DNA of 36,965 nt from Actinomycetota bacterium. GTDB lineage: Bacteria > Actinomycetota > Acidimicrobiia > Spongiisociales > UBA5794. The position numbers were made by a program, and so were the translations under genes. The DNA lies in contig JASJXX010000018.1 of the NCBI GenBank assembly GCA_030123765.1, positions 1 through 36,965 on the forward strand. Direction: 5' to 3'. Shown here piece after piece: positions 1-7,789 of this stretch (position 1 is the first letter of the stretch; each line of letters starts with the position of its first letter). The notes below the pieces were generated by a model. The model did no database searches. It saw only the letters and a list, made by a program, of their open reading frames with translations, and was not told the DNA's origin.

Positions 1-45
1 CCTACGCATTACGAGTGCGTTGCTCTACCCCTGAGCTACCCCGGC
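1..45 (-). tRNA. tRNA-Thr (anticodon CGU), 3' part cut off by the window edge
   Basis: On the minus strand the sequence opens with the acceptor strand GCCGGGG at 39-45. It continues with a D-arm of the form GCTC-AGGGGTA-GAGC and an anticodon stem ACGCA/TGCGT closing the loop CTCGTAA. The anticodon CGT reads ACG threonine codons. The variable loop, T-arm and acceptor 3' strand lie outside the window, so pairing of the acceptor stem cannot be verified. Confidence 0.9.
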
Positions 46-55
46 AGGGAGCGCA

Positions 56-61
56 ATGATA
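56..61 (-). promoter_or_regulatory. possible -10 box for tRNA-Thr
   Basis: The minus strand reads TATCAT about 10 nt before the mature 5' end of the tRNA, which is the right place for a -10 element. I see no good -35 at 17 nt, so this is tentative. Confidence 0.35.
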
Positions 62-104
62 CAGAGGACACACGCCTGACGGCGGAGCCGGATCTGCGTG
101 AATG

Positions 105-117
105 CGCCCTGAGGGCG
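105..117 (-). terminator. small hairpin downstream of plsC
   Basis: A 5-bp GC stem (CGCCC/GGGCG) with a 3-nt loop lies about 20 nt after the plsC stop. There is no T-run, and the stem is short. It could end the topA/tmk/holB/plsC-side transcript before the tRNA promoter, or it could be chance in GC-rich DNA. Confidence 0.25.
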
Positions 118-135
118 ATCATGCGTCCTCCTCAG

Positions 136-774
136 TCACGCCCAGTGGTGGACTCGCGCCTCCACCGCGCCATACCAGTCATTCATCATCGCCCCCACCG
201 GATCCTCCTCATCGGCGTACGCGTGCCACCAGATGGGTTCCTCGATCCAGAGCTTCACCGCCGTGCGTCGAAATCCCTCCTCACCCAACGCGAGCGAGTG
301 CTGAGTACCGACGATCGCTATCGGAACGAGTGGAGCGCCGGTGACCCAGGCCAGCCATGCAGCTCCGCGAGCCGGCGGATCTTCCCCCCACCGCTCCACT
401 CGCCGGCCTTCGGGGAACAGCCCGACTACGCCGCCAGACTCAAGGTGGCTGATTGCCTCACGCATGGCACGAACCGGATAGCCGTCTCTGTCAAGAGAGA
501 TCGCGCCGAAGAAGCCCAGGAGAAGATCGAACACGCGCGACTGTCCGAAGATCTCGTCGACCGCCAGAAAGCGAACGTATCTGTCGAGATTCACCGCGAT
601 CAGCGGTGGATCGAGATGAGAGAAATGGTTCGCGGCGATCACGACCGGCCCGTCACTCGGCAGATTCCGCGCACCGCTGACCTCGAGGTCGAAGTAGGTG
701 CGAAGAATCAAGCGGTTCGGTGAGCGCAGCACACGAGAGAGCATCCGGGGGGCGACGGAGGGGATGTCAGGCAT
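136..774 (-). CDS. plsC: 1-acyl-sn-glycerol-3-phosphate acyltransferase (PlsC/LPLAT family)
   Basis: Transfers an acyl chain to lysophosphatidate at the cytoplasmic face of the membrane, making phosphatidate. The protein shows the family block NHFSHLD (NHxxxxD, the catalytic His/Asp) near the N-terminus. The second block FPEGRR (usual FPEGTR, so Thr to Arg) binds the glycerol phosphate. At 212 residues it is normal for a short PlsC. I place the start at the ATG at 774 (MPDIPS), which overlaps the holB stop by 8 nt. A longer in-frame start at 852 would run deep into holB and adds a low-complexity Arg/Ser stretch. It is the last gene of the tmk-holB-plsC run and is probably translationally coupled to holB. 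Other lysophospholipid acyltransferase substrates cannot be excluded. Confidence 0.88.
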   Translation of the reverse strand: MPDIPSVAPRMLSRVLRSPNRLILRTYFDLEVSGARNLPSDGPVVIAANHFSHLDPPLIAVNLDRYVRFLAVDEIFGQSRVFDLLLGFFGAISLDRDGYPVRAMREAISHLESGGVVGLFPEGRRVERWGEDPPARGAAWLAWVTGAPLVPIAIVGTQHSLALGEEGFRRTAVKLWIEEPIWWHAYADEEDPVGAMMNDWYGAVEARVHHWA

Positions 775-1828
775 CGGTGCCGAGGTCGAGAAACAGGGCA
801 GCGAGAGCGAGCTGCGGTCGCTGGTTCGCGCGCAGCGCGTCGATCGCAGCAAACACCCTGGTCACATTCCGGAGAGCAGTCTGCGCGGTCACCCTCGTGA
901 GCGCGGAGACCGAGATATCCGTGTTCTGGATCCGGGCTCCGAGCTGTGCACCCGCCGTGTCACGATAGAACGTTGCCAGAAGCTCAAGGCCTGTGACGTA
1001 GAGTGCGTCTGACGCGCGCCCCAGTTCGCGCTGTTGTCGGTCGAGCACGAGCTTCGGAGCGTCCCCTTCGGGATGGTCCCTCGCTATCTCCGCTTCTTGG
1101 CGCTTCTTCACGGCCGCAAGCAACGGTTCGGTGGCTTCCATTACCTCGGCGGCCAGCCGGTACGCGTCACCAGGGTGGTCCGTGAGCCGCCCCGGGAGAG
1201 AGAGCCAGGTGTCGCGAAACGACGCGACCCGCGGCTCCCTGGCGAGTGCAACCGCGAGACCAGGGCGACCGCCCGAGATGCGCGCCACCTGCGCGGCCAT
1301 GTCAGGCTCCACTCCCTGCTCAACCAACCCTGCGGCAATCTCCGCCTCGGGGACCCGTCCGAAGACGATGGTCCGGCATCGGCTCGCGATCGTCAGGGGA
1401 AGATCATCCTCAGAGTCCGCGACGAGAACAAACGTCGTTGAAGGGGTCGGTTCCTCGATCGTCTTCAGGAGCGCGTTCGCCGCTCCATCGTTGAGCATCG
1501 AAGCCTCCTCGAAGAGAAAGACCTTCCGCTCAGCTTCGAGCGGGGACTTCACGGCCGCAGACACAACCGCGCGGGCCTGGTCGACCGTGATAGACGTCCG
1601 GCCTTCCGGCGCCACAAGAATGAGATCGGGGTGGGAACCTGACTTCGCTCGTCGCACAGACTCGGCATCCTCCCCTCCGACGAGCGCAGCAGCGAAACGT
1701 CTCGCGATACTCGCCTTTCCAACATTCGAAGGGCCGACGAAGAGGTACGCCTGTGCAGGCATCTCGATCTCAGATTCGAGGAGGTCACGGACACCTCCGT
1801 GACCGACGAGGTCGGCGAAGTGTGTCAT
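767..1828 (-). CDS. holB: DNA polymerase III delta' subunit
   Basis: Clamp-loader subunit: with delta and tau/gamma it opens the beta clamp at primer ends. The N-terminus carries a P-loop-like GPSNVGKAS in which the usual Ser/Thr after the lysine is Ala, as expected for delta', which does not hydrolyse ATP itself. An SRC-type block (ASRCRTI) follows in the AAA+ domain, and a helical clamp-loader collar makes up the C-terminal half. Length (353 aa) fits the family. Its ATG overlaps the tmk stop in an ATGA (1825-1828), the classic tmk-holB coupling, and its end overlaps plsC. The start is well fixed by the overlap and by the family-like beginning HFADLVGH. Confidence 0.9.
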   Translation of the reverse strand: MTHFADLVGHGGVRDLLESEIEMPAQAYLFVGPSNVGKASIARRFAAALVGGEDAESVRRAKSGSHPDLILVAPEGRTSITVDQARAVVSAAVKSPLEAERKVFLFEEASMLNDGAANALLKTIEEPTPSTTFVLVADSEDDLPLTIASRCRTIVFGRVPEAEIAAGLVEQGVEPDMAAQVARISGGRPGLAVALAREPRVASFRDTWLSLPGRLTDHPGDAYRLAAEVMEATEPLLAAVKKRQEAEIARDHPEGDAPKLVLDRQQRELGRASDALYVTGLELLATFYRDTAGAQLGARIQNTDISVSALTRVTAQTALRNVTRVFAAIDALRANQRPQLALAALFLDLGTDA

Positions 1829-2451
1829 CGGACGATCCCGAGTTCGGCGAGTACGGCTCGCACTACGTCATCGACGGGAGCCGACGCGTCCACGACAATG
1901 AATCGGTCCGGTTCCGAGGCGGCCAGATCGTCGAAAGCTGCGGCGACCTTCTCATGGAATGCCGTCTCTTCGTTCCCGATGCGATCGCCTCCCGACTGTC
2001 GCTCCAGTCCGACGCGAGGCTCTACACGAAGCAGCACGACCACATCTGGCCACACTCCCGCAAGAGCAATGTCGTTCAACGCGAATACCTCGCCGATGTC
2101 AAGGCCGCGGCCGCCTGCCTGGTAGGCGAGTGAAGAGTATGCCGTGCGATCCGAGAGCACCCACACCCCCTCGGCAATGGCGGGAGACACCGTCTCGGCG
2201 ATGAGTTGAGCACGCGATGCTGCAAACAGCGCCGCCTCTGCACGGGGAGCGACCTCATGGCCCGTTGTGAGGAGAATGTCGCGAATCCGTTCCCCTACCT
2301 CGGTGCCGCCAGGTTCACGCACAAGAACAACTCGCTCACCGAGTTCTTCAAGGAAATCTGCCACTCGCCGGGCAATCGTCGACTTGCCCGCGCCTTCGAC
2401 TCCTTCGAACGCAACGTAACGAGCTCCTCCGAATCGGGAACGGTCATCCAT
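1825..2451 (-). CDS. tmk: thymidylate kinase
   Basis: Phosphorylates dTMP to dTDP in the cytoplasm. Residues about 13-24 hold the Walker A FEGVEGAGKST. The DRX-like block REPGGTEVGERIRDILL binds dTMP, and a LID-region Arg follows DRTAYSSLAYQ. At 208 aa it has the normal size. The ATG at 2451 gives a short lead before the P-loop; the ribosome-binding site in front of it is weak. The gene opens the tmk-holB-plsC operon about 107 nt downstream of topA and may share the topA transcript, since I see no convincing terminator between them. Confidence 0.95.
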   Translation of the reverse strand: MDDRSRFGGARYVAFEGVEGAGKSTIARRVADFLEELGERVVLVREPGGTEVGERIRDILLTTGHEVAPRAEAALFAASRAQLIAETVSPAIAEGVWVLSDRTAYSSLAYQAGGRGLDIGEVFALNDIALAGVWPDVVVLLRVEPRVGLERQSGGDRIGNEETAFHEKVAAAFDDLAASEPDRFIVVDASAPVDDVVRAVLAELGIVR

Positions 2452-2558
2452 AGGGCCAGTCTGACAGGATTCGAAACAATGCGTTCACCGCGTCCGTCCA
2501 CGGCGCTCGGTGGCCGGGAGAGACCGGTCCGGCGGCATCGAACTCGACGACGCGACGC

Positions 2559-5135
2559 TCAACGCTTCTTCTTCGCCGGACCCTTGGCTCGCTTCTCCGC
2601 GAGGCGGTCCGACGCGTGCTCAAGGGTGACGTTCTCGACAGTCTCAGCTTTACGGAACGACACGTTCGTCTCCCCGTCAGTCATGTAAAGCCCGAACCGA
2701 CCGTCCTTGACGAGGATCTCACGACCGGTCACAGGATCCTGGCCTAGCTCCATTATCGGGGGCTTCGCCCCGCGCCGCTGCCGCGGTTTCGCGAGGAGGG
2801 CGAGGGCGTCGTCGAGGGAGACGGTGAAGAGCTGTTCCTCCACCTCGAGTGACCGGGACTCTCCCCCCCACTTCACGTACGGCCCGTATCGACCGTTGAG
2901 CGCCACGATCGGCTCGCCATCGTCAGGATGGTCACCTATCACCCGCGGGAGAGTCAGCAGGGTGAGCGCCTCATCGAGGGTCACCTCTTCGAGTGACATC
3001 GTCTTGAACAGTGATGCGGTCCTGGGCTTCTCCCTGGAGTCCGCGTCGCGTTCACCAAGCTGGATGTAGGGGCCGAAGCGGCCAGCTCTGGCGAGCACCT
3101 CAAGACCCGTGTCAGGATCGGTTCCGAGCGACCGGTCACCGCTTGGAGCGTCGAGCAGCTCAAGCGAGCGCTCACGCGTCAGCTCGTCGGGAGCGAGGTC
3201 AAGCGGGATCGACGCTCTCCTCTCACCGTGCTCGACGTACGGGCCGTACTGGCCAGCTCGTGCAACGATCGGCTCACCGTCGTCACCTACTCCGATCGGG
3301 AACGAGTTGACGGCCTTCGGATCGATCCGATCAAGGACGTCCTCCCCCACGAGTTCTCTGAGGCCGGGTGAGCTGCCGCCGTTGTAGAACGCGTCGAGAT
3401 AGGGGACCATCTCCTGGTCACCCGACGCGATGCGGTCGAGGTCGGCCTCCATCCGGGCGGTGAAGTCGTAGTCGACGTAGTCGGAGAAGAACTGCTCGAG
3501 CAGGCCGATCACGCTGAACGCCAGCCACGTGGGGATGAGAGCCGTTCCCTGTTTCCGTGCGTACTCACGGTCGAGGATGGTTGCGATAATCGACGCGTAC
3601 GTTGAGGGACGCCCGATACCGAGTTCCTCGAGTCGCTTGATCAGCGACGCCTCCGTGTAGCGGGCCGGCGGCTTCGTCTCATGGTCCGTCGGCTCAAGCT
3701 CGACCGCACGCACAGCGTCGCCCTCGCCCATGTGCGGGAGGTGGGTCTCCTTGTTGTCGAGCGCGGCGTCTGGATCGTCCCGCCCCTCGACGTACGCGCG
3801 AAGGAACCCAGGGAACGTGATCGTACGACCCGAAGCCTGGAAGCGGCATGCCCTGCCGTCGAGTGCGTCAGCCTCGATCTGCACGATCAGGCTCTCCCCC
3901 TTCGTGTCCTTCATCTGGGAAGCAACTGTGCGCATCCAGATGAGCTCGTACACGCGTGCTTCGTCTGATGTCGCTCCGAATCTTGCCGCGGCCGCCTCGA
4001 TGTCCTGGAACTGTTCGCCTGCGGGACGAATCGCCTCGTGAGCTTCCTGGGCGCCCTTGGCAACCTTGCCGTAGACACGCGGCTTTTCGGGAAGGAACTC
4101 GGCACCGTACCGGTTCGCGACGAGAGATCGTGCGGCCTGGATCGCTGTAGCGGAGAGGTTCGTCGAGTCGGTTCGCATGTAAGTGATGAGACCGTCCTCG
4201 TAGAGGCGCTGTGCTGCGCTCATCGTCCTGCGTGCGCCAAAGCGCAGCTTGCGTCCCACTTCCTGCTGAAGAGTCGACGTTCTAAAGGGCGCGTACGGAC
4301 GCCGCGTGTACGCCTTGCGTTCGGTGCTTGCAACGGTGAAGTCTGACCCGGCAAGACCGGCAGCAAGGTCGGCTGCGTCTTGCGGGGTGAGCAACAGCCT
4401 GCCCGTACGGAGTTGACCGTCGGCGTTGAAATCTGATCCCTCGGCGACGCGGCCGTCATCGACGGACTTGAGCGCTGCAGGGAACTCCCCTGCGTCAGTG
4501 GCGAACACAGCCTTGAGCCCTGAGTAGCTGGCACGTACGAAGGCCATCCGCTCACGTTCGCGTTCGACGAGAATCCTCGTCGCGGGCGACTGAACCCGTC
4601 CAGCCGAGAGACCCTTCTGCACGCGTCGCCAGAGCACCGGGGAGACCTCGAATCCGAAGAGCCGGTCGAGGATGCGGCGCGTCTCTTGCGCCTGGACAAC
4701 ACGCATGTCGATCTCGCGAGGGTTCGCTGCTGCCTCCTGAATCGCCCGCTCGGTGATCTCGTGGAACACCATGCGACGTACAGGTACCTTCGGCTTCAGC
4801 TCCTCGAGGAGGTGCCACGCAATCGCCTCACCCTCGCGGTCTTCATCGGTCGCGAGATACAGCTCATCGACTTCCTTGAGTTTCCGCCTCAGCAGTCTGA
4901 CCTGCTTCCTCGATGACTCCGTCACGATGTATATGGGTGTGAAGTCGTGATCGACGTCAATGCCGAATCGTGTGCTCTTCCACAGGTCGCGTTTGCTCTC
5001 CGGGAGGTCCGCTGCTCGAGCGGGGATATCCCTGATGTGGCCGATGGAGGACTCGACGATGAAGTCGTCTCCGAGGTAGCGGCTGATCGTATTCGCCTTG
5101 GCAGGCGACTCGACGATGACGAGTTTCTTGGTCAT
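2559..5135 (-). CDS. topA: DNA topoisomerase I (type IA), omega protein
   Basis: Relaxes negative supercoils through a transient 5'-phosphotyrosine. The protein starts MTKKLVIVESPAKANTI (TOPRIM strand one) and has the TOPRIM acidic cluster TDEDREGE near residue 100. The catalytic Tyr lies in GLITYMRTDS, near residue 319. After the core come four C-terminal Topo_C_Rpt modules, each centred on a GR(Y/F)GPY-type or GRFGLY block, and a Lys/Ala tail ending KKKR. There are no Cys4 zinc ribbons, as is normal in Actinobacteria. I choose the ATG at 5135 because GGGG lies just upstream; an in-frame TTG at 5150 is the alternative. The length, 858 aa, is typical. Confidence 0.96.
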   Translation of the reverse strand: MTKKLVIVESPAKANTISRYLGDDFIVESSIGHIRDIPARAADLPESKRDLWKSTRFGIDVDHDFTPIYIVTESSRKQVRLLRRKLKEVDELYLATDEDREGEAIAWHLLEELKPKVPVRRMVFHEITERAIQEAAANPREIDMRVVQAQETRRILDRLFGFEVSPVLWRRVQKGLSAGRVQSPATRILVERERERMAFVRASYSGLKAVFATDAGEFPAALKSVDDGRVAEGSDFNADGQLRTGRLLLTPQDAADLAAGLAGSDFTVASTERKAYTRRPYAPFRTSTLQQEVGRKLRFGARRTMSAAQRLYEDGLITYMRTDSTNLSATAIQAARSLVANRYGAEFLPEKPRVYGKVAKGAQEAHEAIRPAGEQFQDIEAAAARFGATSDEARVYELIWMRTVASQMKDTKGESLIVQIEADALDGRACRFQASGRTITFPGFLRAYVEGRDDPDAALDNKETHLPHMGEGDAVRAVELEPTDHETKPPARYTEASLIKRLEELGIGRPSTYASIIATILDREYARKQGTALIPTWLAFSVIGLLEQFFSDYVDYDFTARMEADLDRIASGDQEMVPYLDAFYNGGSSPGLRELVGEDVLDRIDPKAVNSFPIGVGDDGEPIVARAGQYGPYVEHGERRASIPLDLAPDELTRERSLELLDAPSGDRSLGTDPDTGLEVLARAGRFGPYIQLGERDADSREKPRTASLFKTMSLEEVTLDEALTLLTLPRVIGDHPDDGEPIVALNGRYGPYVKWGGESRSLEVEEQLFTVSLDDALALLAKPRQRRGAKPPIMELGQDPVTGREILVKDGRFGLYMTDGETNVSFRKAETVENVTLEHASDRLAEKRAKGPAKKKR

Positions 5136-5166
5136 GGATCCCCGGTTCAAATACTTTTGGCGTACA

Positions 5167-5195
5167 CAATTATCTCAGTCGTGTCGTTCTGTCAA
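5167..5195 (-). promoter_or_regulatory. sigma70-type promoter of topA
   Basis: A perfect -35 TTGACA (5190-5195) is followed after 17 nt by TAATTG (5167-5172). GATAAT at a 15-nt spacing overlaps it as an alternative -10. The predicted transcript would begin about 25-30 nt before the topA ATG. Confidence 0.6.
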
Positions 5196-5214
5196 GAGGA
5201 CGATGGGCAAGAAG

Positions 5215-6282
5215 TTAGCCCAGATGCGGAGCGAAACCTGCATGCAGCCGTTCAACGACACGCTCCCAGGTGAACTCCTCTTCGACGAATCGGCGTCCCC
5301 GCTCCCCCATCCTGCGAGCCAGGTCACGGTCAGAGAGAAGGATGTCAAGGCCTTCAGCAATCGCGTCCACATCCGCAACAACGAAGCCAGAGTCCCCAGG
5401 GAGCACAGTCTCTGGGGATCCGCCCGAGTCGCCTGCGAGCAGCGGGAGCCCTGAGGCAGCAGCTTCGAGGAACACGAGTCCGAGACCTTCGACCTCCAAA
5501 CCACCCCACCGCGACTTGCACGGCATGCAGAAGACATCCATCTGGTGATAGAGACCGGGAAGTTCTGACCACGGAACATCGACTTCAAAGCGTGTGCGTA
5601 CGCCAAGGGCGTCTGCTCTCTTGCGCAGCCTCGCCTCAGATCTGCCCTTCCCGACGAGGAGCACTTCCACCTCACGGTCGAGCCTTGCAGCAGCCTCAAG
5701 GAGGCGCTCCTGGCCCTTGCGCGGGACGAACCTGCTCACACAGCCGATCACGGGAACGGCGTCGTCCGCGCGTTCCGGGCCGGTGGTGAAAGTGTCGATG
5801 TCGACGCCGGCTCCGAGAAACTCGACAGGTCGCCGCGAGATCCGCTCGACTCTGCGCGCCGTGAAGCGACTCACGGCGAAACGCACGTCCGCGGAACGAA
5901 GCGCTCTGCCGAGCAGCACCCGAAAACCAGGGACCGCGCCGGGGATCGTGATCTCGGCACCGTGGCTGAGCACCCCGATCGGCACACCGAGCCTCTCTCG
6001 CAGCCCCTCTCCGAGGAAGAGCAGTGGATGAGGTGCACCGAACAGGATCGCGTCGGGTTTGAATCGGTCTGCCGCCGACGCGACCGTGCGCACCGTCCTA
6101 GACGTTGGCAGCATGTAGGAACGATGGCCACGGGTGACGCCGCACTCATCCGGGTCACTCCCGTCGTGCAGCGGAGCAACGACGTGCACCTCGTGCGGGT
6201 AAGCCTTGACAAGGTTCTCGAGATACGTCTGGATCCCGCCCCGGGTCGGCGGATAGTCGTTCGTGACGATCAGCAGACGCAC
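5215..6282 (-). CDS. GT4 glycosyltransferase, PimB-like mannosyltransferase
   Basis: A GT-B glycosyltransferase of family 4. The closest pattern I recognise is the actinobacterial phosphatidylinositol mannoside alpha-mannosyltransferase PimB. It has the N-terminal acceptor loop NDYPPTRGGIQTYLENL, the SHGAEI block, the donor-domain phosphate clamp FVPRKG, and the E-x7-E nucleotide-sugar motif EGLGLVFLE followed by GDSGGSPETV. At 355 aa it has family length. I place the start at GTG 6282, 1 nt after the stop of the upstream phosphatase gene; starting at 6336 would add a Pro/Thr-rich leader inside that gene. It probably uses GDP-mannose in phospholipid glycan assembly, but the acceptor cannot be read from sequence. 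Confidence 0.78.
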   Translation of the reverse strand: MRLLIVTNDYPPTRGGIQTYLENLVKAYPHEVHVVAPLHDGSDPDECGVTRGHRSYMLPTSRTVRTVASAADRFKPDAILFGAPHPLLFLGEGLRERLGVPIGVLSHGAEITIPGAVPGFRVLLGRALRSADVRFAVSRFTARRVERISRRPVEFLGAGVDIDTFTTGPERADDAVPVIGCVSRFVPRKGQERLLEAAARLDREVEVLLVGKGRSEARLRKRADALGVRTRFEVDVPWSELPGLYHQMDVFCMPCKSRWGGLEVEGLGLVFLEAAASGLPLLAGDSGGSPETVLPGDSGFVVADVDAIAEGLDILLSDRDLARRMGERGRRFVEEEFTWERVVERLHAGFAPHLG

Positions 6283-6283
6283 G

Positions 6284-7513
6284 TCATGCGTCCAGGTGGG
6301 GGGCGACGTTGTAGGCAGCGAGCACCGGTCCACCATCCGTGTACCTGATCTGGGACATCGACGAGTTCCGTGGGATCGGGAACCGGTCCCGTGTTGCGAA
6401 TGAGAGCCCTATCACGTTGGTGATGTACGCTCGGATCGCTGCACCGTGCGACACGGCCCCGATGTGACCATCATCTGCGGCTCGGGCTATGGATTCGATC
6501 GCCGCATATACGCGCGTGCCAGCCGCGTCGAAAGACTCGCCGTCGCGACCGCGCGGCAGGTCCCGACCTTGTTCGAATATCAGGTCGAAGAGTTCCGGAT
6601 CCGCGGACGCGGCTTCGCTGCTCGTCATGTTCTCCCACCGGCCGAAGGACATCTCGATGAGTCCTTCATCGGGCTGCGGATCCACGCCGAGGACGCTCCC
6701 CATGATCGAAGCGGTCTCAAGGGTTCGTCCCAGCGGTGATGTAAAGAGTGAGTGGATGGGGGGCGCGGTTGCGGATGCGGCGGTCACCTGTTCGCGACCG
6801 AGCGGGGTAAGAGGGCTGTCGGTGTGGCCCTGCCACCGCCCGACAAGATTCGCCTCGGTCTGCCCGTGACGGTACAGCGAAACGGTCCTGCCTGCGGGTC
6901 CAAACTGGGTCGGCACTGCCAACAGGTGCGTGGCGTCGTTGAAGACCGAGACCTGTTTCGCTCCGTCATCACCGACGCGGATGACCGTTGACGCCGTGTT
7001 GTGCGAAGGGATCATCTTGAGGGCGCGCCCCGTGAGACCGAGAACGTGGGACATCACCGCCCAGATCACCCCGCCGTGGGTGACGACCGTGGCGTGTTCG
7101 TCATCGCCGAGAGACGAGATCAGAGAGTCGAGCGCGCTCACGACGCGATCGCCGAATGCCGACATCTGCTCGCCTCCGCCGGGAGCGATGTCCTCACCTC
7201 GGCGAAACGCCTCCATCTGTCCGGGGTAGCGCTCCATGATCTCTACCGTGGTCAGCCCCTCCCAGGTACCGACGCGGAATTCGCGCCACGCCGGGTCGAG
7301 GGTTGGCTCCCCGAGGACCGAAGCGGTGCGGAGCGTACGTGGCAGGTCTGACGAAACAAGTCTGCCGCGCAGGGCTCCGTTCTGGCGGCCAGCGAGAGCG
7401 ACGAGTTGCTCCTCGCCGTGGAGCGAGATGTCCGAGTCGGCGTTCCCCTGCCAGCGGCCGACGCGGTTGGCATTCGTCTCAGCGTGGCGTATGAGGGTGA
7501 TCGTCTTAGCCAA
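6284..7513 (-). CDS. tandem histidine phosphatase (two phosphoglycerate-mutase-family domains)
   Basis: Two complete histidine phosphatase domains lie in one chain. The first begins LIRHAETNANRVGRWQGN and has its second catalytic block at THGGVIWAVMSH. The second begins SLYRHGQTEANLVGRWQGHT, with SHGAAIRAYI later. Both retain the RH nucleophile and the distal His, so both may be active. Typical single-domain members are about 200 aa and this one is 409 aa, a fused duplication. The start is TTG at 7513 with a strong GGGAGA ribosome-binding site 6 nt upstream. The gene runs into the PimB-like gene with 1 nt between. The substrate is unknown; the family includes cobalamin-precursor, sugar-phosphate and phosphoglycerate phosphatases. 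Confidence 0.85.
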   Translation of the reverse strand: MAKTITLIRHAETNANRVGRWQGNADSDISLHGEEQLVALAGRQNGALRGRLVSSDLPRTLRTASVLGEPTLDPAWREFRVGTWEGLTTVEIMERYPGQMEAFRRGEDIAPGGGEQMSAFGDRVVSALDSLISSLGDDEHATVVTHGGVIWAVMSHVLGLTGRALKMIPSHNTASTVIRVGDDGAKQVSVFNDATHLLAVPTQFGPAGRTVSLYRHGQTEANLVGRWQGHTDSPLTPLGREQVTAASATAPPIHSLFTSPLGRTLETASIMGSVLGVDPQPDEGLIEMSFGRWENMTSSEAASADPELFDLIFEQGRDLPRGRDGESFDAAGTRVYAAIESIARAADDGHIGAVSHGAAIRAYITNVIGLSFATRDRFPIPRNSSMSQIRYTDGGPVLAAYNVAPHLDA

Positions 7514-7537
7514 TGGATTCTCCCTGTGGCACCTGCG

Positions 7538-7544
7538 TAGGCTA
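7538..7544. promoter_or_regulatory. overlapping divergent -10 boxes (TAGGCTA)
   Basis: The 36-nt gap between the divergent genes contains TAGGCTA. Read on the plus strand it is TAGGCT, ending 6 nt before the ATG at 7550, which predicts a leaderless mRNA. Read on the minus strand it is TAGCCT, placed so that transcription would begin about 18 nt before the TTG of the tandem phosphatase, just upstream of its GGGAGA site. No good -35 is visible on either side. Confidence 0.45.
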
Positions 7545-7549
7545 GAAGC

Positions 7550-7774
7550 ATGCTCGTGACATCACTGCTGGCACAGGAGACACCGGCGATCCCCGAAGCC
7601 GGCGGCGGGGCGATCATCGTCTGGTCGCTCCTCGTCGTCGGCTTCATCGCGTTGTACGTCGTGATCAGCCGCACCCGTAAGCGCTCCTACAAGGAGTACA
7701 TGACCCGCGTCGAGCGCGAAGCGGAGCTCAAGGCGCGTGATCCCGACATGAGACGGGATCCTGATGACGGGTGA
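7550..7774 (+). CDS. small single-pass membrane protein, unknown function
   Basis: I do not recognise a family. The 74-residue product has a short N-terminal lead, a hydrophobic segment at about residues 22-40 (IIVWSLLVVGFIALYVVISR) that can form one membrane helix, then a charged Arg/Lys/Glu/Asp tail with coiled-coil-like periodicity. The positive residues right after the helix predict a cytoplasmic C-terminus. It resembles the tiny membrane proteins often seen beside actinobacterial housekeeping genes. The start sits 6 nt after TAGGCT without a ribosome-binding site, as in leaderless genes. It converges on trkH, and both stops share one hairpin. Confidence 0.65.
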   Translation: MLVTSLLAQETPAIPEAGGGAIIVWSLLVVGFIALYVVISRTRKRSYKEYMTRVEREAELKARDPDMRRDPDDG

Positions 7775-7789
7775 TAGCCGACGGCTATC
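7773..7789. terminator. compact bidirectional hairpin overlapping both convergent stop codons
   Basis: A perfect 7-bp stem GATAGCC/GGCTATC with loop GAC begins inside the TGA of the small membrane protein gene (7772-7774) and contains the TAG of trkH (7785-7787). There is no T-run on either side. Its position at the meeting point of two convergent genes suggests a shared terminator. Confidence 0.5.
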
